Positions 24,583 to 31,491 of a stretch of DNA of 33,572 nucleotides are shown piece by piece. Both the position numbers and the translations under genes were made by a program. Under the pieces are notes generated by a model. That model made no database searches. It saw only the letters and a list, made by a program, of their open reading frames with translations, and was not told the origin of the DNA. The DNA is taken from contig CAKQFF010000005.1 of NCBI GenBank assembly GCA_934230685.1, forward strand, positions 1-33,572, read 5' to 3'. Every line of letters begins with the position of its first letter. Position 1 is the first letter of the stretch. Origin of the DNA: an uncultured Prevotella sp. GTDB taxonomy: Bacteria; Bacteroidota; Bacteroidia; Bacteroidales; Bacteroidaceae.

Positions 24583-25503
24583 ATGAACCCTATTGTTAAC
24601 TTCAAAACCTTGCCCGAAAGGCTGCGCTCAATTGGACAGCGCGTTACGGTGGCTGTGGCTTCTCCAGCAGACTCACACACCGAGGAAGTGATTGAGCGAA
24701 GCATACGCGAAAACTTTGCTGAGTTTATACTTGTTGCTGTGGACGGAAAGCAGTCCATTGCCCAACGTCTTGTATCCGACTATCCCGACCATGCAAGAAT
24801 CGTTGACGCCACCGATGACGATGATGCCGCACGCAAGGCCGTGCAGGAAGTGCGCGAGGGCAGAGCCGACGTGCTGATGAAGGGTTCGCTCAACACCGAC
24901 AACTTGCTGCGTGCCGTGCTCAACAAGGAGCAGGGCATCCTCGTGAAGGGAAGCGTGCTCACGCATATTGCCGTGGCTGAGATTCCGGGCATGAACCGAT
25001 TGCTCTTCTTCTCAGATGCTGCAGTTATCCCCTTCCCCACCACCGAACAACTCGATGCCGTGACAACATACATCACACAAACTTGGCGCAGCATAACCGG
25101 AGCTACCACTCCACGCATTGCCCTGACTCATTGCACCGAAAAGATTAGCGAGAAATTCCCTATCACCATCTCCTACCAAGAGGTGAAGAAGTTGGCTGCC
25201 GAGGGACGCTACGGCGAGGTATACATCAACGGACCAATGGACGTGAAGACAGCCTGCGACGCCGAGAGCGGAGCCATCAAGGGCATAGCATCGCCTGTTG
25301 TGGGCAACGCCGACATCATTTTGTTCCCCGACATCGAGGCTGGCAACACCTTCTACAAGACCATTACTTACTTCGCCCACGCTACAGTAGCCGGAATGCT
25401 TGCCGGAACAACCGCTCCGGTTGTGGTGACATCGCGCGCCGACTCCGCCGATTCGAAGTTCTACTCATTGGCTGTAGCATGCATGAAAGCTGCAAGGAAG
25501 TGA
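24583..25503 (+). CDS. ptb: Phosphate butyryltransferase-family enzyme
   Basis: The 306-residue cytoplasmic protein matches the phosphate acetyl/butyryltransferase family: ADVLMKGSLNTDNLLRAVLN, LTHIAVAEIPGMNRLLFFSDAAV, YGEVYINGPMDVKTACD and DIILFPDIEAGNTFYK are the conserved blocks. It swaps CoA for phosphate on butyryl-CoA or a similar short or branched acyl-CoA. buk follows 57 bp later in the same operon, so together they turn acyl-CoA into a free acid with ATP formation. Butyrate is not a typical product of Prevotella, so branched-chain acyl groups or phenylacetyl groups from amino acids are possible real substrates. This is inference. Confidence 0.93.
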   Translation: MNPIVNFKTLPERLRSIGQRVTVAVASPADSHTEEVIERSIRENFAEFILVAVDGKQSIAQRLVSDYPDHARIVDATDDDDAARKAVQEVREGRADVLMKGSLNTDNLLRAVLNKEQGILVKGSVLTHIAVAEIPGMNRLLFFSDAAVIPFPTTEQLDAVTTYITQTWRSITGATTPRIALTHCTEKISEKFPITISYQEVKKLAAEGRYGEVYINGPMDVKTACDAESGAIKGIASPVVGNADIILFPDIEAGNTFYKTITYFAHATVAGMLAGTTAPVVVTSRADSADSKFYSLAVACMKAARK

Positions 25504-25560
25504 AGAATGAAGAGTGAAAATAACGAAAATTGAAAACTGAAAAGCGAAAAAACATTTGCT

Positions 25561-26622
25561 ATGAAAAGAATATTCGTCATTAATCCCGGCTGCACCTCTA
25601 CCAAGGTGGCTGTCTACGAGGACGACAAGGCTGTGTGGACTTCAGACGGTCTGCACCCGCAAGAAGAGATCGACAAGTTCATGACTGTGGACGACCAGTA
25701 TGAATACCGCAAGAACTTCGTGATTAACATGCTCCACGAGGCGGGCATCCCATTGAAGTTTGACGCGGTGATTGGCCGAGGCGGTTTGCTCAAGCCTCTC
25801 CATGGTGGCGTGTATGCCGTGAACGAGCTTATGAAGCACGACCTTCACCACGCCCGCCATCAGCACGTGTGCAACCTCGGCTCGCTCATTGCCGACGACA
25901 TAGCACGCGAGTGTGGATGCCCGGCTTTCATGGCCGACCCCGTGGTGGTGGACGAGATGATGACACGCGCACGCTATACAGGTCTGCCTTTCATGAAGCG
26001 CGAGTCTATCTTCCACGCCCTCAACGCCAAGGCTGCCGCACGACGCTACGCCAAGACCTGCGGCAAGGTGTATGAGAACATGGACATCATCGTGGCCCAT
26101 CTCGGTGGCGGCATCTGCGTGTCGGCTCATCACCTCGGAAAGGTGATCGACGTGAACAACGCGCTCAACGGCGAGGGTCCTATAGCACCTGAACGCTCTG
26201 GCACTCTGCCTGCCGACCAACTCGTGCGCCTGTGCTTCTCGGGCAAGTACACTCAGCCGCAAATCATGAAGATGCTTGCTGGCTATGGCGGTTGTCAGGC
26301 TCTCTTGGGCATAAAGGACATGAAAGAGATTTCGCGCCGCGCCGAGGCTGGCGAGGAGCCCTACCGCGAGGTGCTCGAGGCTATGCTCTACACCGTGTCG
26401 AAGCAGATTGGCGCTATGGCTGTGGCTCTGTGGGGCAAGGCCGAAGCCATCATCCTCACGGGCGGCATTGCCTACAGCAAGTACTGTGTTGAGGAAATCA
26501 GAAAACAAGTGGAGTTTCTTGCTCCAGTTGTTGTGTTGCCTGGCGAGGGCGAAATGGAGTCGCTCGCCTTCAACGCGCTTGGCGCACTCAATGGCGAGTT
26601 GCCAATTCATGAATACAAATAA
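25561..26622 (+). CDS. buk: Butyrate kinase-family enzyme
   Basis: The 353-residue cytoplasmic kinase belongs to the acetate and sugar kinase superfamily. Conserved nucleotide and phosphate sites are NPGCTSTKVAVYEDD near the N terminus, VIGRGGLLKPLHGGVY, DIIVAHLGGGICVSAHHLG and ILTGGIAYSKYC near the C terminus. It transfers phosphate from butyryl phosphate (or a branched-chain analogue) to ADP. The gene follows ptb and ends at a strong hairpin terminator. Length and motifs are normal; the acyl specificity cannot be read from sequence. Confidence 0.95.
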   Translation: MKRIFVINPGCTSTKVAVYEDDKAVWTSDGLHPQEEIDKFMTVDDQYEYRKNFVINMLHEAGIPLKFDAVIGRGGLLKPLHGGVYAVNELMKHDLHHARHQHVCNLGSLIADDIARECGCPAFMADPVVVDEMMTRARYTGLPFMKRESIFHALNAKAAARRYAKTCGKVYENMDIIVAHLGGGICVSAHHLGKVIDVNNALNGEGPIAPERSGTLPADQLVRLCFSGKYTQPQIMKMLAGYGGCQALLGIKDMKEISRRAEAGEEPYREVLEAMLYTVSKQIGAMAVALWGKAEAIILTGGIAYSKYCVEEIRKQVEFLAPVVVLPGEGEMESLAFNALGALNGELPIHEYK

Positions 26623-26626
26623 AATT

Positions 26627-26662
26627 AAAGGAGGTCGGGCAGTTTTTCGCCCGACCTCCTTT
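26627..26662. terminator. Terminator of ptb-buk
   Basis: AAAGGAGGTCGGGC at 26627-26640 pairs perfectly with 26649-26662 around an 8-nt loop. The AAA/TTT ends are short, but the 14-bp GC-rich stem between convergent genes fits a bidirectional terminator. Confidence 0.8.
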
Positions 26663-26672
26663 ATGCTAATAG

Positions 26673-27293
26673 CTATTTCTTTACAGCATGCTTTGGACTG
26701 TCGTATCTTGCAGCATTATAAACCACGCCAAAGCCGTCGTCAACCACAAACTCTTTTTCGTCGAGACACTTAATAGTGAAACGCATCTCATTCATACCCG
26801 AGCGCTTCAGAAGGTCGATATAGTCGGTTTGGACATACTTGCGGGCTTCGGCCTCAACAACCTTCATCTCGTCTGCATTTAAGCGTTTGGCAGGACTAAA
26901 CTGCACGTCAACAATGTCAATGTCGCACTTCGACGGCTTGCACACCAACTGGCTGTCTTTTATCTGCCATGTGAACTCGGCATTGGAAGCGAGATACATG
27001 GTCATGTCCTTGTCGCCATAGTCGAACATAAGCCTAATGCTCCTTTCGCTAATGGCGCTGTGGTCGTCGCTGTAAACCGTGACAATGCTGTCGGCGTAGT
27101 ATATCTGGCACATATCGTTGTCTGATATTATGCTGTCGGGATTGACAATGAGCCATCCACCTACAATTAATTCATTTCGGGGGTCTTTGCAGTCCTTGCA
27201 CGACAATACTACCGCTGTTGTCATCATCAACAACGGTAGTATGCCTTTTTTCAAGATAGAGTATATTTTTAATTTGGAGTGTAAACTTAGCAT
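26673..27293 (-). CDS. Putative lipoprotein of unknown function
   Basis: The 206-residue protein has a lipoprotein signal with a basic start and a lipobox VVLSC near residue 32, so it is probably anchored in the inner or outer membrane. The mature part begins with ELIVGGWLIVNPDS, reminiscent of small lipocalin-like lipoproteins of Bacteroidota, but I do not recognise a family. It has a TAACTTTG promoter element of its own and lies 108 bp downstream of the C10 protease gene on the same strand. C10 proteases of Bacteroides and Streptococcus are sometimes encoded beside their inhibitor; nothing in the sequence proves that role here. Confidence 0.7.
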   Translation of the reverse strand: MLSLHSKLKIYSILKKGILPLLMMTTAVVLSCKDCKDPRNELIVGGWLIVNPDSIISDNDMCQIYYADSIVTVYSDDHSAISERSIRLMFDYGDKDMTMYLASNAEFTWQIKDSQLVCKPSKCDIDIVDVQFSPAKRLNADEMKVVEAEARKYVQTDYIDLLKRSGMNEMRFTIKCLDEKEFVVDDGFGVVYNAARYDSPKHAVKK

Positions 27294-27333
27294 TTCTGTT
27301 TTAGGAATGATTTTTTTTGCAATATTATCGTTG

Positions 27334-27341
27334 CAAAGTTA
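27334..27341 (-). promoter_or_regulatory. -7 element for the lipoprotein gene
   Basis: TAACTTTG on the minus strand, 40 bp before the start codon. It suggests transcription independent of the upstream protease gene. Confidence 0.55.
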
Positions 27342-27401
27342 AGAATTATATTTCATCCACACAAACATTTTATGCCCTACAATCCATGACAAAAGCAACA
27401 T

Positions 27402-28742
27402 CTATCTTACAATAATTTTTCTCGACTTGCTGCCTTCGCGCACTACTACCACTCCACTATTCTTTATTTCCGAAGGATTGAATGTAGATTTAGTGGATGT
27501 CTGCAGCAATCTGCCCGCAGTATCGTAAACGCGTACTGGAGCGTTCGTAGCATCTGTAGCGTCAGTCTTAACCGACTCTATGGATGTGTAGATGCGGTCG
27601 AGGTCGTATTTTATCTCGCCAGCGTCGGGATGATGAACCACAACCATTTGCTGATACCACTTGTATTCCTCGTCATAGCTGCCTTCTACCTTGAGCTGAA
27701 GCAGATTGATGTCGAAGGTTCCATCGCCAAGTCCACCATAGCCCCAGTTGACATGCACGTAGCCATTATTGTCATAACCATCTATTATAAAAGCATGATT
27801 ACTCTGGTTATTGTTGCCCTGCTTGACAGACAATCCTGCATAAATGATGGGATGGCCAGCACTCAACTCGCGATAAACGGTCTGGTTCCACTTGTCGAAA
27901 TCGTACTTGTAGTTCTCGTAATAATTCTCCTTGTAGCCATAATATTGGGCAATGTAGCCGAAATGGTCGGTCATGGCAGCTGGCACGTTCTTTAAATTTG
28001 CTCCACTAAATGTGGAACCATAGTTCATGCTGACTGCCACACCACAGTCGTACATTATCCTGCCTATGGCTTGCTTCTGCATTACACTATAACTTCCGCC
28101 GTAGACATATGTGTCGAGCATACTTGCCCAATCGTATTTAGACGAAGCGAAATTGACAGTATACTCCATACCGTCGCATTTAACGGATGCCGAGCCACCC
28201 ATGCCCGTATCAGGATATTTGTAGTAGTACATCACCTGAGCCATAGCCGTGGCCACACAACCAGTATAGCATTGTTTGCCGCTCTTCTCCTTAGGGCACA
28301 TATACCAATAGGGGTCGTCCTGGCTCCATTGCGACTTCATCAATGCCGGCACATTCGTCTTGCAGTCATCAGGTATTGCCGTGCGCTTTACTGTCCTGAA
28401 GGATGAAGAGAGCAAAACATCGTTGGCAGCATCAAGATACCATGCGAGGGCAGGCTGAGAGGCATCGAAGGTGGCTGTTGTGGAATAGCCCACAACAGCC
28501 TCATTAACATCGTCGTTGCTCACTATAGCAAAACCACCCTCTGCCCTGCCTATCACAGTATAGCCCTTGGTAGAGGCAAGCGTGCGTAGCGGTGAGGAAG
28601 GATTGACTGACGAACGTGTGCCATTATTGCCGCCAAGTATTTGCAGGGCAATGGCTGTCTTTTCGCCATTGGTGCGTTGGCGGGCAGAAATAGTAGAGGT
28701 GAAGCCAAGTAATAATAGAATGGAAATTGAAATTGTTTTCAT
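27402..28742 (-). CDS. C10-family (streptopain/interpain-like) secreted cysteine protease
   Basis: The 446-residue preproprotein has a signal peptide (to about residue 20), a propeptide (about 21-140) and a catalytic domain. C162 in QCYTGCVATAMAQVMYYYKYP is the nucleophile, H316 in SNHAFIIDGYD the general base, and VHVNWGYGG with W333 completes the site. C10 enzymes include SpeB and Prevotella intermedia interpain A, which degrade host proteins such as complement C3. The C-terminal segment APVRVYDTAGRLLQTS to IIVR resembles a type IX sorting domain, so the protein is probably released to the surface or medium. It is transcribed from its own promoter. Confidence 0.93.
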   Translation of the reverse strand: MKTISISILLLLGFTSTISARQRTNGEKTAIALQILGGNNGTRSSVNPSSPLRTLASTKGYTVIGRAEGGFAIVSNDDVNEAVVGYSTTATFDASQPALAWYLDAANDVLLSSSFRTVKRTAIPDDCKTNVPALMKSQWSQDDPYWYMCPKEKSGKQCYTGCVATAMAQVMYYYKYPDTGMGGSASVKCDGMEYTVNFASSKYDWASMLDTYVYGGSYSVMQKQAIGRIMYDCGVAVSMNYGSTFSGANLKNVPAAMTDHFGYIAQYYGYKENYYENYKYDFDKWNQTVYRELSAGHPIIYAGLSVKQGNNNQSNHAFIIDGYDNNGYVHVNWGYGGLGDGTFDINLLQLKVEGSYDEEYKWYQQMVVVHHPDAGEIKYDLDRIYTSIESVKTDATDATNAPVRVYDTAGRLLQTSTKSTFNPSEIKNSGVVVVREGSKSRKIIVR

Positions 28743-28807
28743 TTGTATGTCATTTATTGTTTTAAGTAATGTTTGGGCGTATAGACCTTGTAGGTTATTA
28801 TAGACTG

Positions 28808-28815
28808 CAAATTTA
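28808..28815 (-). promoter_or_regulatory. -7 element for the C10 protease
   Basis: TAAATTTG on the minus strand, 65 bp before the start codon, with a TTG 18 bp further upstream as a possible -33 element. Confidence 0.55.
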
Positions 28816-28893
28816 TAAAAATTTTGTTAATGCACAATGAGAAATGCCATTAATTTACAAAACGGATATAAGATAATGCTATAAACAAAAAAA

Positions 28894-28933
28894 GCCCTGC
28901 TCCACACGTTCCACTGAACGGGCGAAGCAGGGC
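28894..28933 (-). terminator. Terminator of the small heat-shock gene
   Basis: GCCCTGCT and AGCAGGGC form the base of the stem, with an inner GTTC/GAAC helix, followed by T7 on the minus strand 22 bp after the stop codon. Confidence 0.85.
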
Positions 28934-28954
28934 ACCAAATTTATTGCTTATGCT

Positions 28955-29377
28955 TTATTTCACCTCAATCTGACGAGATGCTTTCTCTTCCTTCTTCTCA
29001 ACCTTAGGAAGGTCTACAGTCAACACTCCATCGTTGACGTTGGCTGCAATCTTTGTCTTGTCGACATCATCAGGAAGGATAAGCGTCTGTTCGAACTTTG
29101 AGTAAGAGAACTCGCGGCGCAGATAGTGCTCCTTCTTGTTCTCGTCCTTCTTCTCGTTCTTCTGCTCCATCTTGATGTGCAGGTTGCCGTCGTTGTCGAT
29201 ATTGATGTTGAAATCGTCCTTTTTCATGCCAGGGGCTGCAAGCTCCACAGTGTAGTCGTGTTCGGTCTCCTTAACGTTGATTGCCGGTGCCGTAGCATTT
29301 GTACGTGGCATAAAGTCAGTGTCGAAAAAGTCGTTGAAAACTTCAGGCATCCAAGAATTTCTCATTACTGGTAACAT
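28955..29377 (-). CDS. hsp20: Small heat-shock protein (Hsp20/alpha-crystallin family)
   Basis: The 140-residue cytoplasmic chaperone has a short N-terminal arm (MPEVFNDFFDTDF), an alpha-crystallin domain (about 32-128) with VELAAPGMKKDDFNI and the GVLTVDLPK motif at 117-125, and a C-terminal IEV anchor at 137-139. Family members hold unfolding proteins until ATP-driven chaperones refold them. A charged loop (EQKNEKKDENKKEH) lies mid-domain. The start codon follows an AGGAGG Shine-Dalgarno by 8 nt. Upstream lies a close sigma-54 promoter match and no TAnnTTTG element, suggesting stress control by a dedicated activator. Confidence 0.96.
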   Translation of the reverse strand: MLPVMRNSWMPEVFNDFFDTDFMPRTNATAPAINVKETEHDYTVELAAPGMKKDDFNINIDNDGNLHIKMEQKNEKKDENKKEHYLRREFSYSKFEQTLILPDDVDKTKIAANVNDGVLTVDLPKVEKKEEKASRQIEVK

Positions 29378-29385
29378 ATCAAAAA

Positions 29386-29391
29386 CCTCCT
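29386..29391 (-). promoter_or_regulatory. Strong Shine-Dalgarno of hsp20
   Basis: AGGAGG on the minus strand with 8 nt to the ATG. Almost no other gene in the window has one, as is normal in Bacteroidota, so this gene may be translated unusually well. Confidence 0.8.
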
Positions 29392-29464
29392 ATTTATTTT
29401 TTATTTATCGTTTTTTTATTACGCTTGCCTCAAGCTTCTTGCTTTCGGCTTGCACTGTACATTA

Positions 29465-29480
29465 TGCAACTTACATGCCA
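29465..29480 (-). promoter_or_regulatory. Candidate sigma-54 (RpoN) promoter of hsp20
   Basis: TGGCATGTAAGTTGCA on the minus strand fits the consensus TGGCACGNNNNTTGCA at every fixed position but one (T for C). The GG and GC doublets have the required 10-bp gap. The start site would be near 29454, giving a leader of about 77 nt. Confidence 0.6.
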
Positions 29481-29541
29481 ATGCCATAAAAGGAAATCCA
29501 AGTATTAAATAGTAAGCAATCTTGGCAGCATTCAAGACAAT

Positions 29542-29571
29542 TAGTCAGAAATTATCGACAAATAGTCAGAA
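29542..29571. promoter_or_regulatory. TAGTCAGAA direct repeats, possible activator sites
   Basis: TAGTCAGAA occurs at 29542-29550 and 29563-29571, 21 bp apart (two helical turns). They lie about 90-120 bp upstream of the predicted hsp20 start site, where enhancer-binding proteins of sigma-54 promoters usually sit. Confidence 0.4.
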
Positions 29572-29741
29572 TGGCAAGGAGGAGAGACCAATCCTACATC
29601 ACCCAATCCATCCAATTGTCAGGAGTAATTATAGCCGTCTGATTAATATGCTCTTGCGTTTAGTTGGGCACTAAATTACTACAAAAACCTTTGAAATAAA
29701 AAAATACGAGGGTAAAAATGGGTAAAAAGCATAAAAAGAGC

Positions 29742-29749
29742 TAACTTTG
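29742..29749 (+). promoter_or_regulatory. -7 element for the membrane LuxR-type regulator
   Basis: TAACTTTG lies 24 bp before the start codon. No -33 element at the usual distance was evident. Confidence 0.5.
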
Positions 29750-29773
29750 CATCGACAAATTACTAAAGAATAA

Positions 29774-30766
29774 ATGAAAACAAGGCTAAGGCTATACATA
29801 GAATCTTTTCTCGACAAACGAAGCAAAAACTGGCAACAACGAATGTGTCTCATCACTTTCATGATGCTTAGTCTGTCGATGGTGGTGGTGGGAGTACCTA
29901 TGCACATTGCCGGAATCATAGGACGTGGCGAAACAGCACTCTATGCCGTATCAGCGGTCACATGGACTTCTATTACGGTGGTGCTGGCTCTTTTCCTGCT
30001 GCAGCGAATGTCACTAAATGTAGCTGTATCCATGTTCGGCATCATCACTCAGTTGGCCGAGAGCATACGCATTGTGTATGCGGCTATTTATCAGCCGTCG
30101 GGCTTTGAGGAGATTATCGTGTTCAACCAGGTCATCTCGCTCGCCCTTATCATCTATCTTGTGATGGCCACCGTAAAGAACATCCCTACGCTGATTACAT
30201 CCATCAGCATTGGAACTCTCTTGTTCGCATACTTCTACACCGACGGTGGAGTGAACGAGCAGGTGGTGTTGATATTCATAGTGGTGGAGGTGTTCACGTG
30301 CATATTGGGCAAACTTATAAGGCGTGGCATTAGGAGCATGCAGCGCGAGAACGACGACTACCACAATACCATCAACCGACTGCTCAACGCTTTTCACATG
30401 ACAAAGACCGAATTGCTCGCTTATATACAACTGGGACGCGGAGGAATGGAACACAAGGACATCTCCGACTTCTTCGACCATCTCGACGAACGCACCGAGG
30501 CCAACCTCATAAGGGCTGTGAGCCAAAGAATAGCTGAGCGCAAAATGAAGAATGCCGACTTCTTGACAGCACTGCCCATGCTCACTCCTACGGAGCAGGA
30601 GGTGTGCCGACTTATCGTCGGAGGAAAGTCGCTGCTGGAAATAGCCGACATTCTAAACAAAAGCTCTAACAATATCGGCACGGTAAGAATCCATATCCGA
30701 AAGAAACTCGGACTTGACAAGGGGGATGACTTGAGGGATGCTTTGCTGAGGATTATAGAGAAATAA
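29774..30766 (+). CDS. Membrane-anchored LuxR-type transcriptional regulator
   Basis: The 330-residue protein has six predicted helices (about 23-45, 55-76, 82-105, 113-133, 138-155, 162-182), a cytoplasmic linker (about 185-265) and a C-terminal LuxR/GerE-type DNA-binding domain. LTPTEQEVCRLIVGGKSLLE at 270-289, ADILNKSSNNIGTVRIHIRK and LGL at 313-315 are the recognisable LuxR pattern. It probably senses a membrane or envelope signal and acts on DNA without a separate kinase; the signal is unknown. It is divergent from hsp20, though nothing shows it controls that gene. Its 3' hairpin is shared with the convergent nitroreductase gene. Confidence 0.87.
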   Translation: MKTRLRLYIESFLDKRSKNWQQRMCLITFMMLSLSMVVVGVPMHIAGIIGRGETALYAVSAVTWTSITVVLALFLLQRMSLNVAVSMFGIITQLAESIRIVYAAIYQPSGFEEIIVFNQVISLALIIYLVMATVKNIPTLITSISIGTLLFAYFYTDGGVNEQVVLIFIVVEVFTCILGKLIRRGIRSMQRENDDYHNTINRLLNAFHMTKTELLAYIQLGRGGMEHKDISDFFDHLDERTEANLIRAVSQRIAERKMKNADFLTALPMLTPTEQEVCRLIVGGKSLLEIADILNKSSNNIGTVRIHIRKKLGLDKGDDLRDALLRIIEK

Positions 30767-30788
30767 TACTTGCGGAGATAATAGTTAA

Positions 30789-30830
30789 ATCTCGTATAAT
30801 TGAACTTTTGCAAGTTCAATTATACGAGAT
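30789..30830. terminator. Bidirectional hairpin that includes the nitroreductase stop codon
   Basis: A 19-bp perfect stem (30789-30807 with 30812-30830) closes a TTGC loop. The right arm contains the last codons (NISYN) and TGA stop of the nitroreductase gene. TTTT follows on the plus strand for the LuxR-type gene. Confidence 0.85.
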
Positions 30831-31463
30831 GTTTTCTTCTTTAAACTTCTCCTTGGGTTGCGGATTCTCCGCCGGATAACCAATGACAATCATGTTGAGG
30901 GGGATAAGGTTGTCGGACAACGACAGAACACCACTTATTCCCTTACAGCGCTCCTCTGATGGATAAGCTCCAGTCCATACTGCTCCCAGTCCCATGGCAT
31001 GTGCGGCAAGCAGAAGGTTCTCGGTGGCTGCCGATGCGTCCTGAATCCAGAAGTCGCGTCCGCCACCCTCTATCATCTTATCGGTGTCGCCACACACCAC
31101 AATGGCAAGCGGAGCCTTCTTGAGCATCTTGGCATAGGGATTGACTTCGGCAAGAGCGTCTAGAACATCACGCTTGTCGACAACCACGAAATGCCACGGC
31201 TGCTTGTTCATAGCCGTAGGTGCAGCCATTGCCGCACGAAGCATCTTCTCTATCTTCTCCTGCTCCACCTTACGCGCCTCATAATCGCGTATGCTTGTGC
31301 GGGTGGCAATATTGTCAAGCACAGCCTGCTCCGCATTCACCGCCTTCGCCTCGCTTGCCGCATTCTCTGTAGAGGATTCTCCCGACACCAAACGCACGCC
31401 AAGCACCACTACAACCACCGCAAGCACTATATTCAATACAATCGACTTATTCTGTAAATTCAT
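30816..31463 (-). CDS. Membrane-anchored exported nitroreductase-family flavoprotein
   Basis: The 215-residue protein begins with an uncleaved-looking signal anchor (about 7-27) and an alanine/glutamate-rich linker, then a nitroreductase domain (about 45-205). RTSIRDY at 55-61 and APTAMNKQPWHFVVV at 81-95 are FMN-binding blocks, and GLGAVWTGAYPSEE with VIGYPAENPQPKEKF completes the fold. Most nitroreductases are cytoplasmic and use NAD(P)H; this one faces the periplasm, where those donors are absent. It lies 28 bp after the FMN-binding/iron-sulfur membrane protein gene, the probable electron source. The acceptor is unknown. Confidence 0.88.
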   Translation of the reverse strand: MNLQNKSIVLNIVLAVVVVVLGVRLVSGESSTENAASEAKAVNAEQAVLDNIATRTSIRDYEARKVEQEKIEKMLRAAMAAPTAMNKQPWHFVVVDKRDVLDALAEVNPYAKMLKKAPLAIVVCGDTDKMIEGGGRDFWIQDASAATENLLLAAHAMGLGAVWTGAYPSEERCKGISGVLSLSDNLIPLNMIVIGYPAENPQPKEKFKEENISYN

Positions 31464-31491
31464 AATCTAAAAATTTAAAATTAAAAAACTC

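Larger units (their letters stand above)
29378..29773. other. 396-bp divergent control region of hsp20 and the LuxR-type regulator
   Basis: The region holds the hsp20 Shine-Dalgarno (29386-29391), the sigma-54-like site (29465-29480), two TAGTCAGAA direct repeats (29542-29571) and the plus-strand TAACTTTG element (29742-29749). No ORF on either strand looks real. Confidence 0.6.

Noticed and set aside
25642..26610. Long minus-strand frame opposite buk
   Set aside because: It is antisense to a complete butyrate kinase gene and has low-complexity His/Ala/Leu composition.
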